This document shows, piece after piece, positions 16,811 to 25,328 of a stretch of 41,106 nucleotides of DNA. The translations under genes and the position numbers were made by a program. Origin of the DNA: an uncultured Clostridia bacterium (GTDB lineage Bacteria; Bacillota; Clostridia; Oscillospirales; Oscillospiraceae); contig CAMNAO010000012.1 of assembly GCA_946531435.1 (NCBI GenBank), positions 1 to 41,106 of the forward strand. The letters are read 5' to 3'. The first letter of the stretch is position 1. Each line of letters opens with the position of its first letter. A model generated the notes under the pieces. That model was not told the origin of the DNA. It searched no databases and worked only from the letters and a program-made list of their open reading frames with translations.

Positions 16811-17929
16811 ATGTTGACCTATCATTTGGATGAGGGGGATCGCCGCCCCAAATATGAGCAGCTTTACGTCTTTCTGAAAGACGATATCCTCTCCGGGAAG
16901 CTGAGAGCGGGGGAACGACTCCCCTCCAAACGGAGCTTCGCGGATCACCTGGGCGTCAGCGTCGTTACGGTGGAGACCGCCTATGAGCTGCTTTTGACAG
17001 AGGGCTACGCGCTCTCCAGGCCGCGCAGCGGCTTTTACGTCTGTGATCTTGCCCTGCCCCATGAGGCGGAGCCTCTTTCGGCAAGGATCCCGGAGGAGCC
17101 GGAGGAGGACCTCCTGGAGGAGGCGAGCCGTCTGAAGGGGTCGGAGTTTCCCCTCTACAGCTGGACCCATACCATGCGTCAGGTGATGGCGGACTATGGG
17201 GAACGGCTTCTGGAGCGGACGCCCAACGCCGGGGCAGCGGAGCTGAGGAATGCCATCGCGGGCTATCTCGGCAGATACCGGGGCATGTCCGTCTCCCCGG
17301 AGAACATCATTGTTGGGGCGGGGGCGGAATACCTTTACGGCCTGGTGGCGCAGCTTTTCGGGCCGGGAACGGTATTTGGGCTGGAGGACCCCTCCTATGA
17401 AAAGATTCGCATGGTGTATGAGGCCCACGGCGGCCGCTGTGAGCTGCTGCCCATGGGGCGAAACGGCATCCGCGGCGCGGCCCTCCGGGAAAGCGATGCC
17501 CGGGTCCTCCATGTGACCCCGTTCAACAGCTTTCCCTCCGGGGTGACGGCCCCCGCGGCCAAACGCTATGAATATATCCGCTGGGCCACCCAACGGGGAA
17601 GCACCATTGTGGAGGACGATTTCGATTCCGAATTTGCTGTCTCCCGAAAACCGTTGGAGAGCCTCTATTCCATGGACGGCGGTAAAAGGGTCATCTATAT
17701 CAACACCTTTTCCAAGAGCCTGGCCCCCTCCATGCGCCTGGGCTATATGGTGCTGCCCCCGGATCTCAGGGAGCGCTTTCGTGAGAAGCTGGGCTTTTAC
17801 AGCTGCACTGTCCCGGCCTTTGACCAATATGCGCTGGCCAGATTTCTGGATGGAGGAAATTTTGAGCGTTACCTCAGCCGCGTCCGCCGCCGCCTGCGCC
17901 AGGGGGAGACGGATCGCCGGCCGGGATGA
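16811..17929 (+). CDS. MocR/PdxR-type GntR regulator with aminotransferase domain, truncated at the C-terminus
   Basis: The 372-residue product has an N-terminal GntR winged helix (about 1-75; YEQLYVFLKDDILSGKLRAGERLPSKRSFADHLGVS split across it) and then a fold-type I aminotransferase domain. PLP-site landmarks are EDPSYE, EDDFDSEF and the lysine in NTFSKSLAPSMRLGY. Complete family members are about 450-500 residues; this one stops soon after the large domain (FERYLSRVRRRLR) and lacks most of the small domain. The stop codon abuts a terminator hairpin at 17930, so the 3' end looks deleted rather than frameshifted. It may be a decaying gene. The partner gene it once controlled may be the convergent AEC permease, but that is a guess. 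Confidence 0.82.
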   Translation: MLTYHLDEGDRRPKYEQLYVFLKDDILSGKLRAGERLPSKRSFADHLGVSVVTVETAYELLLTEGYALSRPRSGFYVCDLALPHEAEPLSARIPEEPEEDLLEEASRLKGSEFPLYSWTHTMRQVMADYGERLLERTPNAGAAELRNAIAGYLGRYRGMSVSPENIIVGAGAEYLYGLVAQLFGPGTVFGLEDPSYEKIRMVYEAHGGRCELLPMGRNGIRGAALRESDARVLHVTPFNSFPSGVTAPAAKRYEYIRWATQRGSTIVEDDFDSEFAVSRKPLESLYSMDGGKRVIYINTFSKSLAPSMRLGYMVLPPDLRERFREKLGFYSCTVPAFDQYALARFLDGGNFERYLSRVRRRLRQGETDRRPG

Positions 17930-17973
17930 AAAAAGTTCCCGCGGACACCAGCAGGCGTCCGCGGGAACTTTTT
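17930..17973. terminator. Bidirectional terminator between mocR-like gene and AEC permease
   Basis: AAAAAGTTCCCGCGGAC (17930-17946) pairs with GTCCGCGGGAACTTTTT (17957-17973). The A and T runs at each end give a U-tract on either strand, serving both convergent genes. Confidence 0.92.
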
Positions 17974-17982
17974 CCGGGATGG

Positions 17983-18900
17983 TTATTTCAGAAGGAAACC
18001 CGCCAGCCAGACCATGACGGGAAGGCTGAGGATCGAAAGAACGGTGCTCTGGGCCACCAGCTCTCCCGCGTAGGAGGAATCGCTCCCGGCCAATTGGGAG
18101 TAGACCGCAACATTGGCGCCGACGGGGGCAGCGGCGGCCAGAAGGACCACCATTTTCAGCTGCGGGTCCACCGGGAAGAGAACAAGGAGAAGCAAGGTGA
18201 GGCCGGGAATGAGCAGGAGCCGGACGCCGCTGACAAGGAGGATGCGGCCGTTTGTGAGCATTTCTTTCAGATTGCTCTCCGCAAGGTAGACGCCGAGAAG
18301 CAGCATGGCGAGGGGAGCGTTCGTGGAGGAAAGTCCGCTGACAGCTCCGGTGAGAAGCGGCGGAAGTCGGTTCCCCAGACCGGTGACGAAGACAAGAAGG
18401 CCGATAACGGCGCTGAGGATAATGGGGCTTTTCAGATATTCTCTCAGCTGAAAACGGACTCGCTCCCGCTTCAGAACCGGGAGCCCGTGGGCGACCTGGA
18501 ATACATTGAGAAGGGCGACGTAGGAGATCACCAGGAAGACCGCTTCCTCCCCCAATGCGGCCCGTACCAGAGGAATTCCGATGAAGCCCGCGTTGGAGTA
18601 GGCGGCGGCAAAAAGGTTGATGGGATTTTTGCGATAGAGAAGGTGTGCGACCGCGATGGAGAAAAGAAGGGCGACCGCTGAAAGCAAAAAGCTCCACCCC
18701 AGAAGCACAAGGCGCTCCCGGCTGAACTCACGGAGAAAACCGTTGATCGTCATGGCGGGGATCACCAGATTGATAAGGATGGCGGCGATGGAACGGCTGC
18801 CTTCTTTGGAGATCCTGCCCGTGCGGAAGAGAAGAAATCCCAGCAGCATGTAGATCCCCATGGTAAGGGTCTGCTGCAGAACGATGAGAGAGGTGTTCAT
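17983..18900 (-). CDS. AEC (auxin efflux carrier) family permease
   Basis: The 305-residue membrane protein has about ten hydrophobic helices arranged as two five-helix halves. The family features are the proline-containing helix ILINLVIPAMTINGF at about 40-54, the motif AAYSNAGFIGIPLV at about 98-111, and NAPLAMLLLGVYLAES in the second half. Bacterial AEC proteins move malate, malonate or other organic acids, so the substrate cannot be named. The start at 18900 is preceded on the minus strand by GGAGG 10 bases away. It is a single gene facing the truncated regulator. Confidence 0.9.
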   Translation of the reverse strand: MNTSLIVLQQTLTMGIYMLLGFLLFRTGRISKEGSRSIAAILINLVIPAMTINGFLREFSRERLVLLGWSFLLSAVALLFSIAVAHLLYRKNPINLFAAAYSNAGFIGIPLVRAALGEEAVFLVISYVALLNVFQVAHGLPVLKRERVRFQLREYLKSPIILSAVIGLLVFVTGLGNRLPPLLTGAVSGLSSTNAPLAMLLLGVYLAESNLKEMLTNGRILLVSGVRLLLIPGLTLLLLVLFPVDPQLKMVVLLAAAAPVGANVAVYSQLAGSDSSYAGELVAQSTVLSILSLPVMVWLAGFLLK

Positions 18901-18938
18901 GACAATGCGCCTCCGATTCCCTGACTGAATTCCATAGT

Positions 18939-18967
18939 ATTATAGCAGATGAATCCGCGCCTGAATA
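18939..18967 (-). promoter_or_regulatory. Extended -10 promoter for the AEC permease
   Basis: On the minus strand TGCTATAAT gives an extended -10 (TATAAT at 18944-18939). A weak -35 (TATTCA, 18967-18962) lies at 17-base spacing. The region from here to 19118 carries no gene. Confidence 0.6.
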
Positions 18968-19118
18968 GAGGATGCGGCCTCCTTTTGCGCTTTTTTTGGC
19001 GGATTGCGGTTTGGATTCCACAGTAACGGGGCATCTCTCACAGGGAGGGTATTGGAAGCTTCCTTCTGAGAGAAAAAGCCTTTTCACGCGTATTGCCCAA
19101 TTTTCTTTTCCAAGCTAC

Positions 19119-19147
19119 TTGCATCTTCCATGGATTGCGGTTATAAT
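19119..19147 (+). promoter_or_regulatory. Promoter of the suf operon
   Basis: TTGCAT (19119-19124) and TATAAT (19142-19147) have a 17-base spacer. A symmetric operator lies directly downstream. Confidence 0.82.
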
Positions 19148-19160
19148 AGCACAGAAAACA

Positions 19161-19181
19161 TATCAACATAGTAGGTTGATA
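19161..19181 (+). promoter_or_regulatory. Inverted-repeat operator in the suf leader
   Basis: TATCAAC and GTTGATA (19161-19167 and 19175-19181) are perfect inverted arms around ATAGTAG. The site begins 13 bases after the -10 box, at about +7, where a repressor would block transcription. Rrf2/IscR-type regulators commonly control suf operons in Firmicutes, so one is the likely binder. No regulator gene is adjacent. Confidence 0.6.
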
Positions 19182-19217
19182 GGAATGAGAATGATTTACT
19201 TCCTTAAGGAGGATTCT

Positions 19218-19961
19218 ATGGAAAACGAGATCCTGCGGGTGGAAAACCTGCATGTATCGGTGGAGGAGCAGGAGATCCTGCATGGGCTGGATCTGACGGT
19301 AAAGAAAGGGGAGACCCACGTCCTCATGGGCCCCAACGGGGCGGGCAAATCCACCCTTGGCAATGCCCTGATGGGTAATCCCGCATACCGTGTCACGAAG
19401 GGCAGCATTTTTTTTCAGGGGAAGGACATCGGCGCCCTCACGGTCAGCGACCGCGCCAGGGAGGGACTTTTTCTCTCCTTCCAGAATCCCCTGGAGGTGC
19501 CGGGCATTACGCTGGAAAGCTTTATCCGTGCCGCTCTCAGCCAGAGAAGCGATCGCCCGCTGAAGCTTTTCGCCTTCCGCAGGGAGCTGCAGCGCACGCT
19601 GGAGGCGCTGGATATGGATCCCGGTTATGCACAGCGGGATCTGAACGTGGGCTTCAGCGGCGGTGAGAAGAAGAAGTCGGAGATCCTGCAGCTTCTCATG
19701 CTGAAGCCTACCCTGGCCATCCTGGATGAGACGGATTCCGGCCTGGATGTGGACGCGGTGCGCACCGTCTCCCGGGGGGTGGAGGAGTATCAAAAGAACC
19801 AGGATTCCGCCCTTCTCATCATCACCCACAGCACCGGCATCCTCTCCGCCCTCCATGTGGATGTTACCCACGTGCTGGTGGACGGCCGGATCGTGGCAGA
19901 GGGAGACGCCTCCCTCATCGAGGAGATCAACCGGAATGGCTTTACCCGGTTTGAGTCCTGA
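19218..19961 (+). CDS. sufC: Fe-S cluster assembly ATPase SufC
   Basis: The 247-residue ABC-type ATPase energises the SufBCD scaffold for iron-sulfur cluster assembly in the cytoplasm. Walker A GPNGAGKST is at 38-46. The Q-loop region reads LFLSFQNPLEVPG, the signature is GFSGGEKKKSE and Walker B is LAILDETDSGLD, all typical of SufC. The start at 19218 follows AAGGAGGATTCT. It is first in sufCBDSU, 15 bases before sufB. Confidence 0.97.
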   Translation: MENEILRVENLHVSVEEQEILHGLDLTVKKGETHVLMGPNGAGKSTLGNALMGNPAYRVTKGSIFFQGKDIGALTVSDRAREGLFLSFQNPLEVPGITLESFIRAALSQRSDRPLKLFAFRRELQRTLEALDMDPGYAQRDLNVGFSGGEKKKSEILQLLMLKPTLAILDETDSGLDVDAVRTVSRGVEEYQKNQDSALLIITHSTGILSALHVDVTHVLVDGRIVAEGDASLIEEINRNGFTRFES

Positions 19962-19976
19962 GGAAAGGGGTCATAT

Positions 19977-21389
19977 ATGAGCGAGGAAAAGACCTATGTG
20001 GAGGATATTGACCGTTCCTTTTATGACTTCCGCTTTGAGGAGAAGGACGTCTATCGGGTGGCCTCCGGCCTGACGCCCGAGATCGTGGAGGAAATCTCCC
20101 GGGAAAAGAACGATCCCCGGTGGATGCGGGATTTTCGACTGAAATCCCTGCAGCTTTTTCATGAGACGAGGATGCCCGAGTGGGGCCCCTCCATCGATGG
20201 GCTCCATATGGAGAATATCGTCACCTATGTGAGGCCCAACGCCCGGCGGATGAATACCAGCTGGGAGGAGGTGCCGGAGGATATCAAGGATACCTTTGAG
20301 CGCCTGGGCATCCCGGAGGCAGAACGCAAATCCCTGGCGGGGGTGGGCGCCCAGTACGACTCCGAGCTGGTGTATCACAACGTCCGGGAGGAGGTGGCCG
20401 CCCAGGGTGTGGTCTATACGGATATCGAGAGCGCCCTCCACGGCGCGTACGGGGACCTTATCCGCAGCCATTTTATGAAGCTGGTGCCCCCTTCGGATCA
20501 TAAGTTTGCCGCCCTCCATGGGGCGGTCTGGTCCGGCGGCTCCTTTGTCTATGTGCCGGCGGGGGTGAAGGTGGAGATCCCCCTGCAGTCCTATTTCCGG
20601 CTGAACGCGGCCGGGGCGGGGCAGTTTGAGCATACGCTGATCATCCTTGAGGAGGGGGCCTATCTCCATTTTATTGAGGGCTGCTCGGCCCCCAAGTATA
20701 ACGTGGCCAACCTCCACGCAGGCTGTGTGGAGCTCTATGTGGGAAAAAACGCCACCCTGCGCTACTCCACCATTGAGAACTGGTCCCGGAACATGTATAA
20801 CCTGAACACCAAGCGGGCAAAGGTGGAGGAGGGCGGAAAGATCGAATGGGTCTCCGGTTCCTTCGGCTCCCACGTCTCCTACCTCTATCCCATGAGCGTG
20901 CTGGCGGGGGAGGGGGCAAGAAGCGAGTTTACCGGCGTCACCTTCGCTGGCCGGGACCAGAACCTGGATACCGGCTGCAAGGTGGTTCACAACGCCCCCC
21001 ATACCTCCTCCTACGTCAATACCAGGTCCATCTCCAAGGACGGCGGGATCAGCACCTTCCGCAGCGCGGTGGTGGTGAATGAAAAGGCGGTGGGCAGCAA
21101 ATCCGCCGTCTCCTGCCAGTCCCTGATGATCGATTCTTTTTCCCGCTCGGACACCGTTCCCGCCATGGATATTCGGACGAATGAGGCGGATATCGGTCAT
21201 GAGGCGCGGATCGGGCGCATCAGCGACGACGCGGTGTTTTATCTTATGAGCCGCGGCATCCCGGAGGAGGAGGCCAGGGCCCTCATCGTCAGCGGCTTTG
21301 CCGAGAACGTATCCAAGGAGCTGCCTCTGGAATATGCCGTGGAGATGAACAATCTCATACGCCTGGAAATGAAGGGCGCCATCGGGTAA
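19977..21389 (+). CDS. sufB: Fe-S cluster assembly protein SufB
   Basis: The 470-residue scaffold subunit matches SufB along its length: YDFRFEEKDVYRVASGLTPEIVEEISREK near the start, then WGPSIDGLHMENIVTYVRP, FIEGCSAPKYNVANLHAGCVEL and KVVHNAPHTSSYVNTRSISKDGG (each conserved block cut short here). The C-terminal half is the right-handed beta-helix that pairs with SufD and holds the nascent cluster. The start is at ATG 19977, behind GAAAGGGGTCATAT. It sits between sufC and sufD. Confidence 0.97.
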   Translation: MSEEKTYVEDIDRSFYDFRFEEKDVYRVASGLTPEIVEEISREKNDPRWMRDFRLKSLQLFHETRMPEWGPSIDGLHMENIVTYVRPNARRMNTSWEEVPEDIKDTFERLGIPEAERKSLAGVGAQYDSELVYHNVREEVAAQGVVYTDIESALHGAYGDLIRSHFMKLVPPSDHKFAALHGAVWSGGSFVYVPAGVKVEIPLQSYFRLNAAGAGQFEHTLIILEEGAYLHFIEGCSAPKYNVANLHAGCVELYVGKNATLRYSTIENWSRNMYNLNTKRAKVEEGGKIEWVSGSFGSHVSYLYPMSVLAGEGARSEFTGVTFAGRDQNLDTGCKVVHNAPHTSSYVNTRSISKDGGISTFRSAVVVNEKAVGSKSAVSCQSLMIDSFSRSDTVPAMDIRTNEADIGHEARIGRISDDAVFYLMSRGIPEEEARALIVSGFAENVSKELPLEYAVEMNNLIRLEMKGAIG

Positions 21390-21399
21390 GGAGGAGAAT

Positions 21400-22470
21400 A
21401 TGGAAAACCTGCATCTGAATATGCCTCCGGCCTTCACCTATGGCTGGCTGAATCTGAACCGGAGTACGCTGAAGGGCCTGCGGACGGGAGAGAGACTCAC
21501 TCCCCAAGAGGAGATCCCCGGGAAGATCGCCGTGACAAAGGCGCCGCTGCCCTCCCTGAAGAGCGGCGCGGGGCCGGAGCCGGAGGCCTTTCTCGGCGCC
21601 CCCCTTGCCCGCGGCTACACGGCAAAGAAAAACACCGACTGCGGCACCCTCCGCCTCTCCTGGAGCCTGGGGGATACCGGTGCGGTCTATGACCCCAAGG
21701 GCGCGGAGGACAATCCCCCGGCCCACTGGGATGCCTTTTCCCTGGATCTGGAGGCGGGGAGCACCCTCACCGCGGTGGTGGACGTGAGCAGCGCCGACGG
21801 TGCCCGGGGCCTGGGAATGCTTCTGGGCCGCGTCCGGGTGGGGGAGAATGCCCTCCTCCGTCTGGTGCTTATCCAGCGCCTGGGGGAGGACTACAGCTTT
21901 GTTTTTGATCTCGGCGCCCAAAACGAGAGGGGCGGACGGCTGGAGCTCAGCCGGGTGCTTCTGGGCGGCAAGCACGTCTATGACGGGATCAGCGTAGCCC
22001 TTGCGGGCGATAAAAGCGCCTTCATCCAGGATGTGGCCTACGCCGTCAGCGGGGACGGTCACCTGGATATGAACTATGAGAGCATCCACCGGGGGAAGAA
22101 GACGGAGTGCACCATGAATGCTTCCGGCGTGCTGCGGGACCGGGCCTTCAAGCTTTTGCGGGGGACCATCGATCTGCAGCGGGGCTGCGCCGGGGCCAAG
22201 GGGAACGAGCTGGAGGATGTGCTGCTCATGGACCCCGGCGTCCGAAATCAGTCCGTACCGGTGATCCTCTGCGGGGATGAGGACGTGGAGGGCAATCACG
22301 GCGCCTCCATCGGCCGTCTGGATGAGAATTTGATGTACTACCTGGCCTCCCGCGGCATGGATCGGGAGGAAATCTATGAGACCATGGCCCGGGCCAGACT
22401 GGAGGCGGTGATCCGGCGCATCCCCGATGAAAAGACGGTGAAGCTGCTGCTGAAGGAGGATGGGGAATGA
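21400..22470 (+). CDS. sufD: Fe-S cluster assembly protein SufD
   Basis: The 356-residue protein pairs with SufB in the SufBC2D complex. The beta-helix core and the C-terminal DENLMYYLASRGMDREEIYETMARARLEAVIRRIP region, seen at about 307-345, are typical, as is GNHGASIGRLDEN. It is shorter and more diverged than SufB, normal for SufD in Clostridia, with a variable N-terminus that begins NMPPAFTYGWLNLNRS. It starts 10 bases after sufB behind AAGGAGGAGAATATG and overlaps sufS by 4 bases (ATGA at 22467-22470). Confidence 0.93.
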   Translation: MENLHLNMPPAFTYGWLNLNRSTLKGLRTGERLTPQEEIPGKIAVTKAPLPSLKSGAGPEPEAFLGAPLARGYTAKKNTDCGTLRLSWSLGDTGAVYDPKGAEDNPPAHWDAFSLDLEAGSTLTAVVDVSSADGARGLGMLLGRVRVGENALLRLVLIQRLGEDYSFVFDLGAQNERGGRLELSRVLLGGKHVYDGISVALAGDKSAFIQDVAYAVSGDGHLDMNYESIHRGKKTECTMNASGVLRDRAFKLLRGTIDLQRGCAGAKGNELEDVLLMDPGVRNQSVPVILCGDEDVEGNHGASIGRLDENLMYYLASRGMDREEIYETMARARLEAVIRRIPDEKTVKLLLKEDGE

Positions 22471-23699
22471 TCACAAAAGAGATCCGCAAAGAGTTTCCTC
22501 TCCTTGCGGCCCATCCGGAGCTTGCCTATCTGGATAACGCGGCCACCACCCAGAAGCCGGAGCAGGTGATCCGGCGGGAGGAGGCCTTCTACCGGGAGAA
22601 GAACGCCAATCCGCTGCGGGGCCTCTATGCCCTGAGCGAGGCGGCCACCCGGGAATATGAGGAGGCCCGGGAGCTTGCGCGGGCCTTTATCCGCGCCGAT
22701 TCGACGGAGGAGATCATCTTTACCCGCAACGCCACGGAGAGTCTGAATCTCATTTCCTACAGCTGGGCGGACGCTTTTCTGCGGGAGGGGGATGAGATTC
22801 TGGTGACGGTGATGGAGCACCACAGCAATCTTCTGCCCTGGCAGCGGGCGGCCCGCCGCAATGGCGCCGTCCTCCGCTATGTGGAGTGTGACGCCGAGGG
22901 GAGAATCCGCGAGGAGGACTTCCGCGCCGCACTCAATGAAAGGACCAGGCTTGTCAGTATGGCCCAGATCTCCAACGTGCTGGGGGTGGAGAACGATGTC
23001 AAACACTTTGCCGCCCTGGCCCATGAAGCGGGTGCCCTCTTCTCCTGCGACGGGGCTCAGAGCGTCCCTCATATTCCGGTGGATGTGAAGGCGCTGGACG
23101 TGGATTTTCTCAGCTTTTCCGGCCATAAGATGCTGGGCCCCATGGGCATCGGCGTCCTGTACGGGAAAAAGGAGCTTCTCGAAAAAATGCCGCCCTTCCT
23201 CTACGGAGGAGAGATGATCGAATATGTGGATCGCCAAAAGGCCACCTATGCCGAGCTGCCGCACAAATTTGAGGCGGGTACGGTGAATGCCGGCGCCGCC
23301 GCCGGACTGGGGGAGGCCATTCGCTGCTATGAGAAGCTGGGCTTTGACGCCATTTGCCGGCGGGAGAAGGAGCTGTCCCGGTATGCCTTCGAGGTTCTGA
23401 CCAGGGTGCCCCATCTCCATCTTCTGGGCCCCCGGGAGGGGGAGGCCCACAACGGCATCTTTACCTTCACGTTGGATGACGTACACCCCCATGACATCGC
23501 GGCCATCCTGGACGCCGACGGGGTTGCCATCCGGGCGGGACACCACTGTGCCCAGCCGCTGATGAAATTTCTGGGAACGCCCTCCACCGCCAGGGCCAGC
23601 CTCTCCTTCTACAATACGGAGGAGGAGATCCTGCGTCTGGGGGAGAGCCTTTCCACCGTAAGGGAGAGAATGGGATATGGACAATCGCAGCTTTTATAA
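22467..23699 (+). CDS. sufS: Cysteine desulfurase SufS
   Basis: The 410-residue PLP enzyme removes sulfur from cysteine to give a persulfide for cluster assembly. The N-terminal AYLDNAATTQKPEQVI is the class V aminotransferase start. The PLP lysine lies in DFLSFSGHKMLGPMGIG. The catalytic cysteine is in RAGHHCAQPLMK near residue 363, the RxGHHCA form of group II (SufS-type) desulfurases. It overlaps sufD by 4 bases and sufU by 23, consistent with coupled translation, and hands sulfur to the SufU encoded next. Confidence 0.96.
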   Translation: MITKEIRKEFPLLAAHPELAYLDNAATTQKPEQVIRREEAFYREKNANPLRGLYALSEAATREYEEARELARAFIRADSTEEIIFTRNATESLNLISYSWADAFLREGDEILVTVMEHHSNLLPWQRAARRNGAVLRYVECDAEGRIREEDFRAALNERTRLVSMAQISNVLGVENDVKHFAALAHEAGALFSCDGAQSVPHIPVDVKALDVDFLSFSGHKMLGPMGIGVLYGKKELLEKMPPFLYGGEMIEYVDRQKATYAELPHKFEAGTVNAGAAAGLGEAIRCYEKLGFDAICRREKELSRYAFEVLTRVPHLHLLGPREGEAHNGIFTFTLDDVHPHDIAAILDADGVAIRAGHHCAQPLMKFLGTPSTARASLSFYNTEEEILRLGESLSTVRERMGYGQSQLL

Positions 23700-24117
23700 C
23701 AGCATTCTGACGGAACACAATCTGCGCCCCTCCAACAAGCGGGAGCTTCCCGGCGCCAACTTTTCCCTGGAGGGGGTCAATCCCAACTGCGGGGATGACA
23801 TCGTTCTTCGCCTTCGTGTGGAGGACGGCGTCATTGTGGACGGCGCCTACACAGGCTCCGGCTGCGCCATCTCCCAGGCTTCGGCGGACATTATGCTGGA
23901 TCTTGTCATCGGAAAGACGAAGGAGGAGGCGCTGAAGCTCTCCGACCTTTTCTTCCGTATGATCAAGGAGAAGGTCACCGAGGAGGAGCTGGAGGAGCTG
24001 GAGGAGGCCGCAGCTCTCTCGGATATTGCCCACATGCCCGCCCGGGTGAAGTGCGCTGTGCTGGGCTGGCGCACCATGGGGGAGATCTTCGCCGGGGATA
24101 CGCCTTCCCAGGCGTAA
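23677..24117 (+). CDS. sufU: SufU sulfur-transfer protein
   Basis: The 146-residue NifU-like protein keeps the three conserved cysteines: NPNCGDD near residue 40, GSGCAIS near 65 and VKCAVLGW near 127. In Firmicutes the zinc-bound SufU accepts persulfide from SufS. It retains the SufU-type insertion between the second and third cysteines (KLSDLFFRMIKEKVTEEELEE...). The ATG at 23677 lies inside the end of sufS. It ends the operon; no sufA or sufE is present. Confidence 0.95.
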   Translation: MDNRSFYNSILTEHNLRPSNKRELPGANFSLEGVNPNCGDDIVLRLRVEDGVIVDGAYTGSGCAISQASADIMLDLVIGKTKEEALKLSDLFFRMIKEKVTEEELEELEEAAALSDIAHMPARVKCAVLGWRTMGEIFAGDTPSQA

Positions 24118-24142
24118 TAAGAAGGCCTTTCGCATTTGCTCC

Positions 24143-24178
24143 GGGGGATACGCCGTTTCGCGTATCCCCCGTTTTTTT
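24143..24178 (+). terminator. Terminator of the suf operon
   Basis: GGGGGATACGC (24143-24153) pairs with GCGTATCCCCC (24160-24170), followed by G and seven Ts. Confidence 0.93.
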
Positions 24179-24284
24179 GCGCTTGCCCCTTGCCAATGGG
24201 AAAAAAGGAAGGTAGAATATTGTTGAAGACGGACCTGCGCGAAGGCGCCGTCAGACGATGTACGGACGAAAAAGGAGAGGCGAG

Positions 24285-25328
24285 ATGAGGAGAAAAAACG
24301 GGAACCGCCTGGGGATAATCCTCGGCGGCATACTGCTTTATTTCATAACCACCGTACTCTCTCTGGCCCTTTTTCTTTTGGGCGTCATGGGGGTGCTGCT
24401 CCGTGGCCCCTCTATGGAAGCCCGAAGGATCTTTACCCTGAGCTGCAACGAGACCAGCGCGCTGAAGTTCCTCCCCGGGTGGTACCTCAGTCAGGAGGAG
24501 GAGGACGCCATCCTCAATCCCCAGGAGGCAGAGCCTCTCCGGGATGACTTTCGGGAACTGCCCTGGGCGGATCTTCGACAGGAGGAGCATCCGGCCGCTG
24601 TGACGGTCTCCGCCGCCGGGGAGCAGGAGTTCGGCATCCGGGTGGAGGAGGTCAAAGGCCCCACCTACAAGGGAAAGATGATGCTGGTGTCCGATCCCGC
24701 CCGTGTGGTGGTGGGCACCCTGGACGCCTACGGCTCCCAGTATGAGGGAAAGTTTCTTTATGAGTTTATCGCCGACTGGGGCGCCGTGGGCGGCACCAAT
24801 GCCGGCGGATTTTACGATCCTGAGGGTTTCGGTACCGGCGGTATCCCCGACGGCATTGTGATCCGGGAGGGGGAGATCCTCTACGGCTCCCGGGGCACCC
24901 GTTACCGCAATTTCATGGGCCTTGACGGAGAGGGCGTTCTCCACGTGGGCAGCCTTACGGGGCAGGAAGCCATGGACCTCGGCATCGTCAGCGGCGTCAG
25001 CTTTCCGCCGGGGAAGACCCTGATCATGGACGGCGTCCGTCAGACGGGGCTGGGCGGCGGCGTAAATCCCCGCACAGCCATCGGCCAGCGGGCCGACGGT
25101 ACCATGCTGCTCCTGGTGGTGGAGGGACGCCACCCCGGCAGCCTGGGGGCGGACTATGACGATCTCGCGGAGATCATGGAGAACTGGGGTGCTGTGAACG
25201 CGGGCATGCTGGACGGAGGCTCCTCCTCCATTATGTATTATGAGGGGGAGCAGATCACCCGCGGCTCCAACATCGTGGGCATGCGCCGCCTCGCCACCTG
25301 CATCCTGGTGATGCCGGAGGAGGGATGA
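24285..25328 (+). CDS. Phosphodiester glycosidase family protein (NAGPA/DUF2233), membrane-anchored
   Basis: The 347-residue protein has one N-terminal membrane anchor (about residues 8-38) and an extracellular domain. The domain carries the family's hallmarks: GGTNAGGFYDPEG near 170, NPRTAIGQRADGTMLLLVVEGR near 270 and NAGMLDGGSSSIMYY near 306. Relatives include human N-acetylglucosamine-1-phosphodiester alpha-N-acetylglucosaminidase and bacterial YngK/exopolysaccharide proteins, which act on sugar-phosphodiester links in wall polymers. The true substrate here is unknown. The start MRRKNGNRLG at 24285 follows AAAGGAGAGGCGAG; a slightly longer frame is less likely. It overlaps the next gene by 4 bases (ATGA at 25325-25328). 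Confidence 0.88.
   Translation: MRRKNGNRLGIILGGILLYFITTVLSLALFLLGVMGVLLRGPSMEARRIFTLSCNETSALKFLPGWYLSQEEEDAILNPQEAEPLRDDFRELPWADLRQEEHPAAVTVSAAGEQEFGIRVEEVKGPTYKGKMMLVSDPARVVVGTLDAYGSQYEGKFLYEFIADWGAVGGTNAGGFYDPEGFGTGGIPDGIVIREGEILYGSRGTRYRNFMGLDGEGVLHVGSLTGQEAMDLGIVSGVSFPPGKTLIMDGVRQTGLGGGVNPRTAIGQRADGTMLLLVVEGRHPGSLGADYDDLAEIMENWGAVNAGMLDGGSSSIMYYEGEQITRGSNIVGMRRLATCILVMPEEG

Noticed and set aside
15009..18697. Long minus-strand frames opposite proS and the MocR-like gene/AEC permease region (including one of about 636 codons)
   Set aside because: They overlap well-supported genes and a terminator, and the translations show no family motifs.
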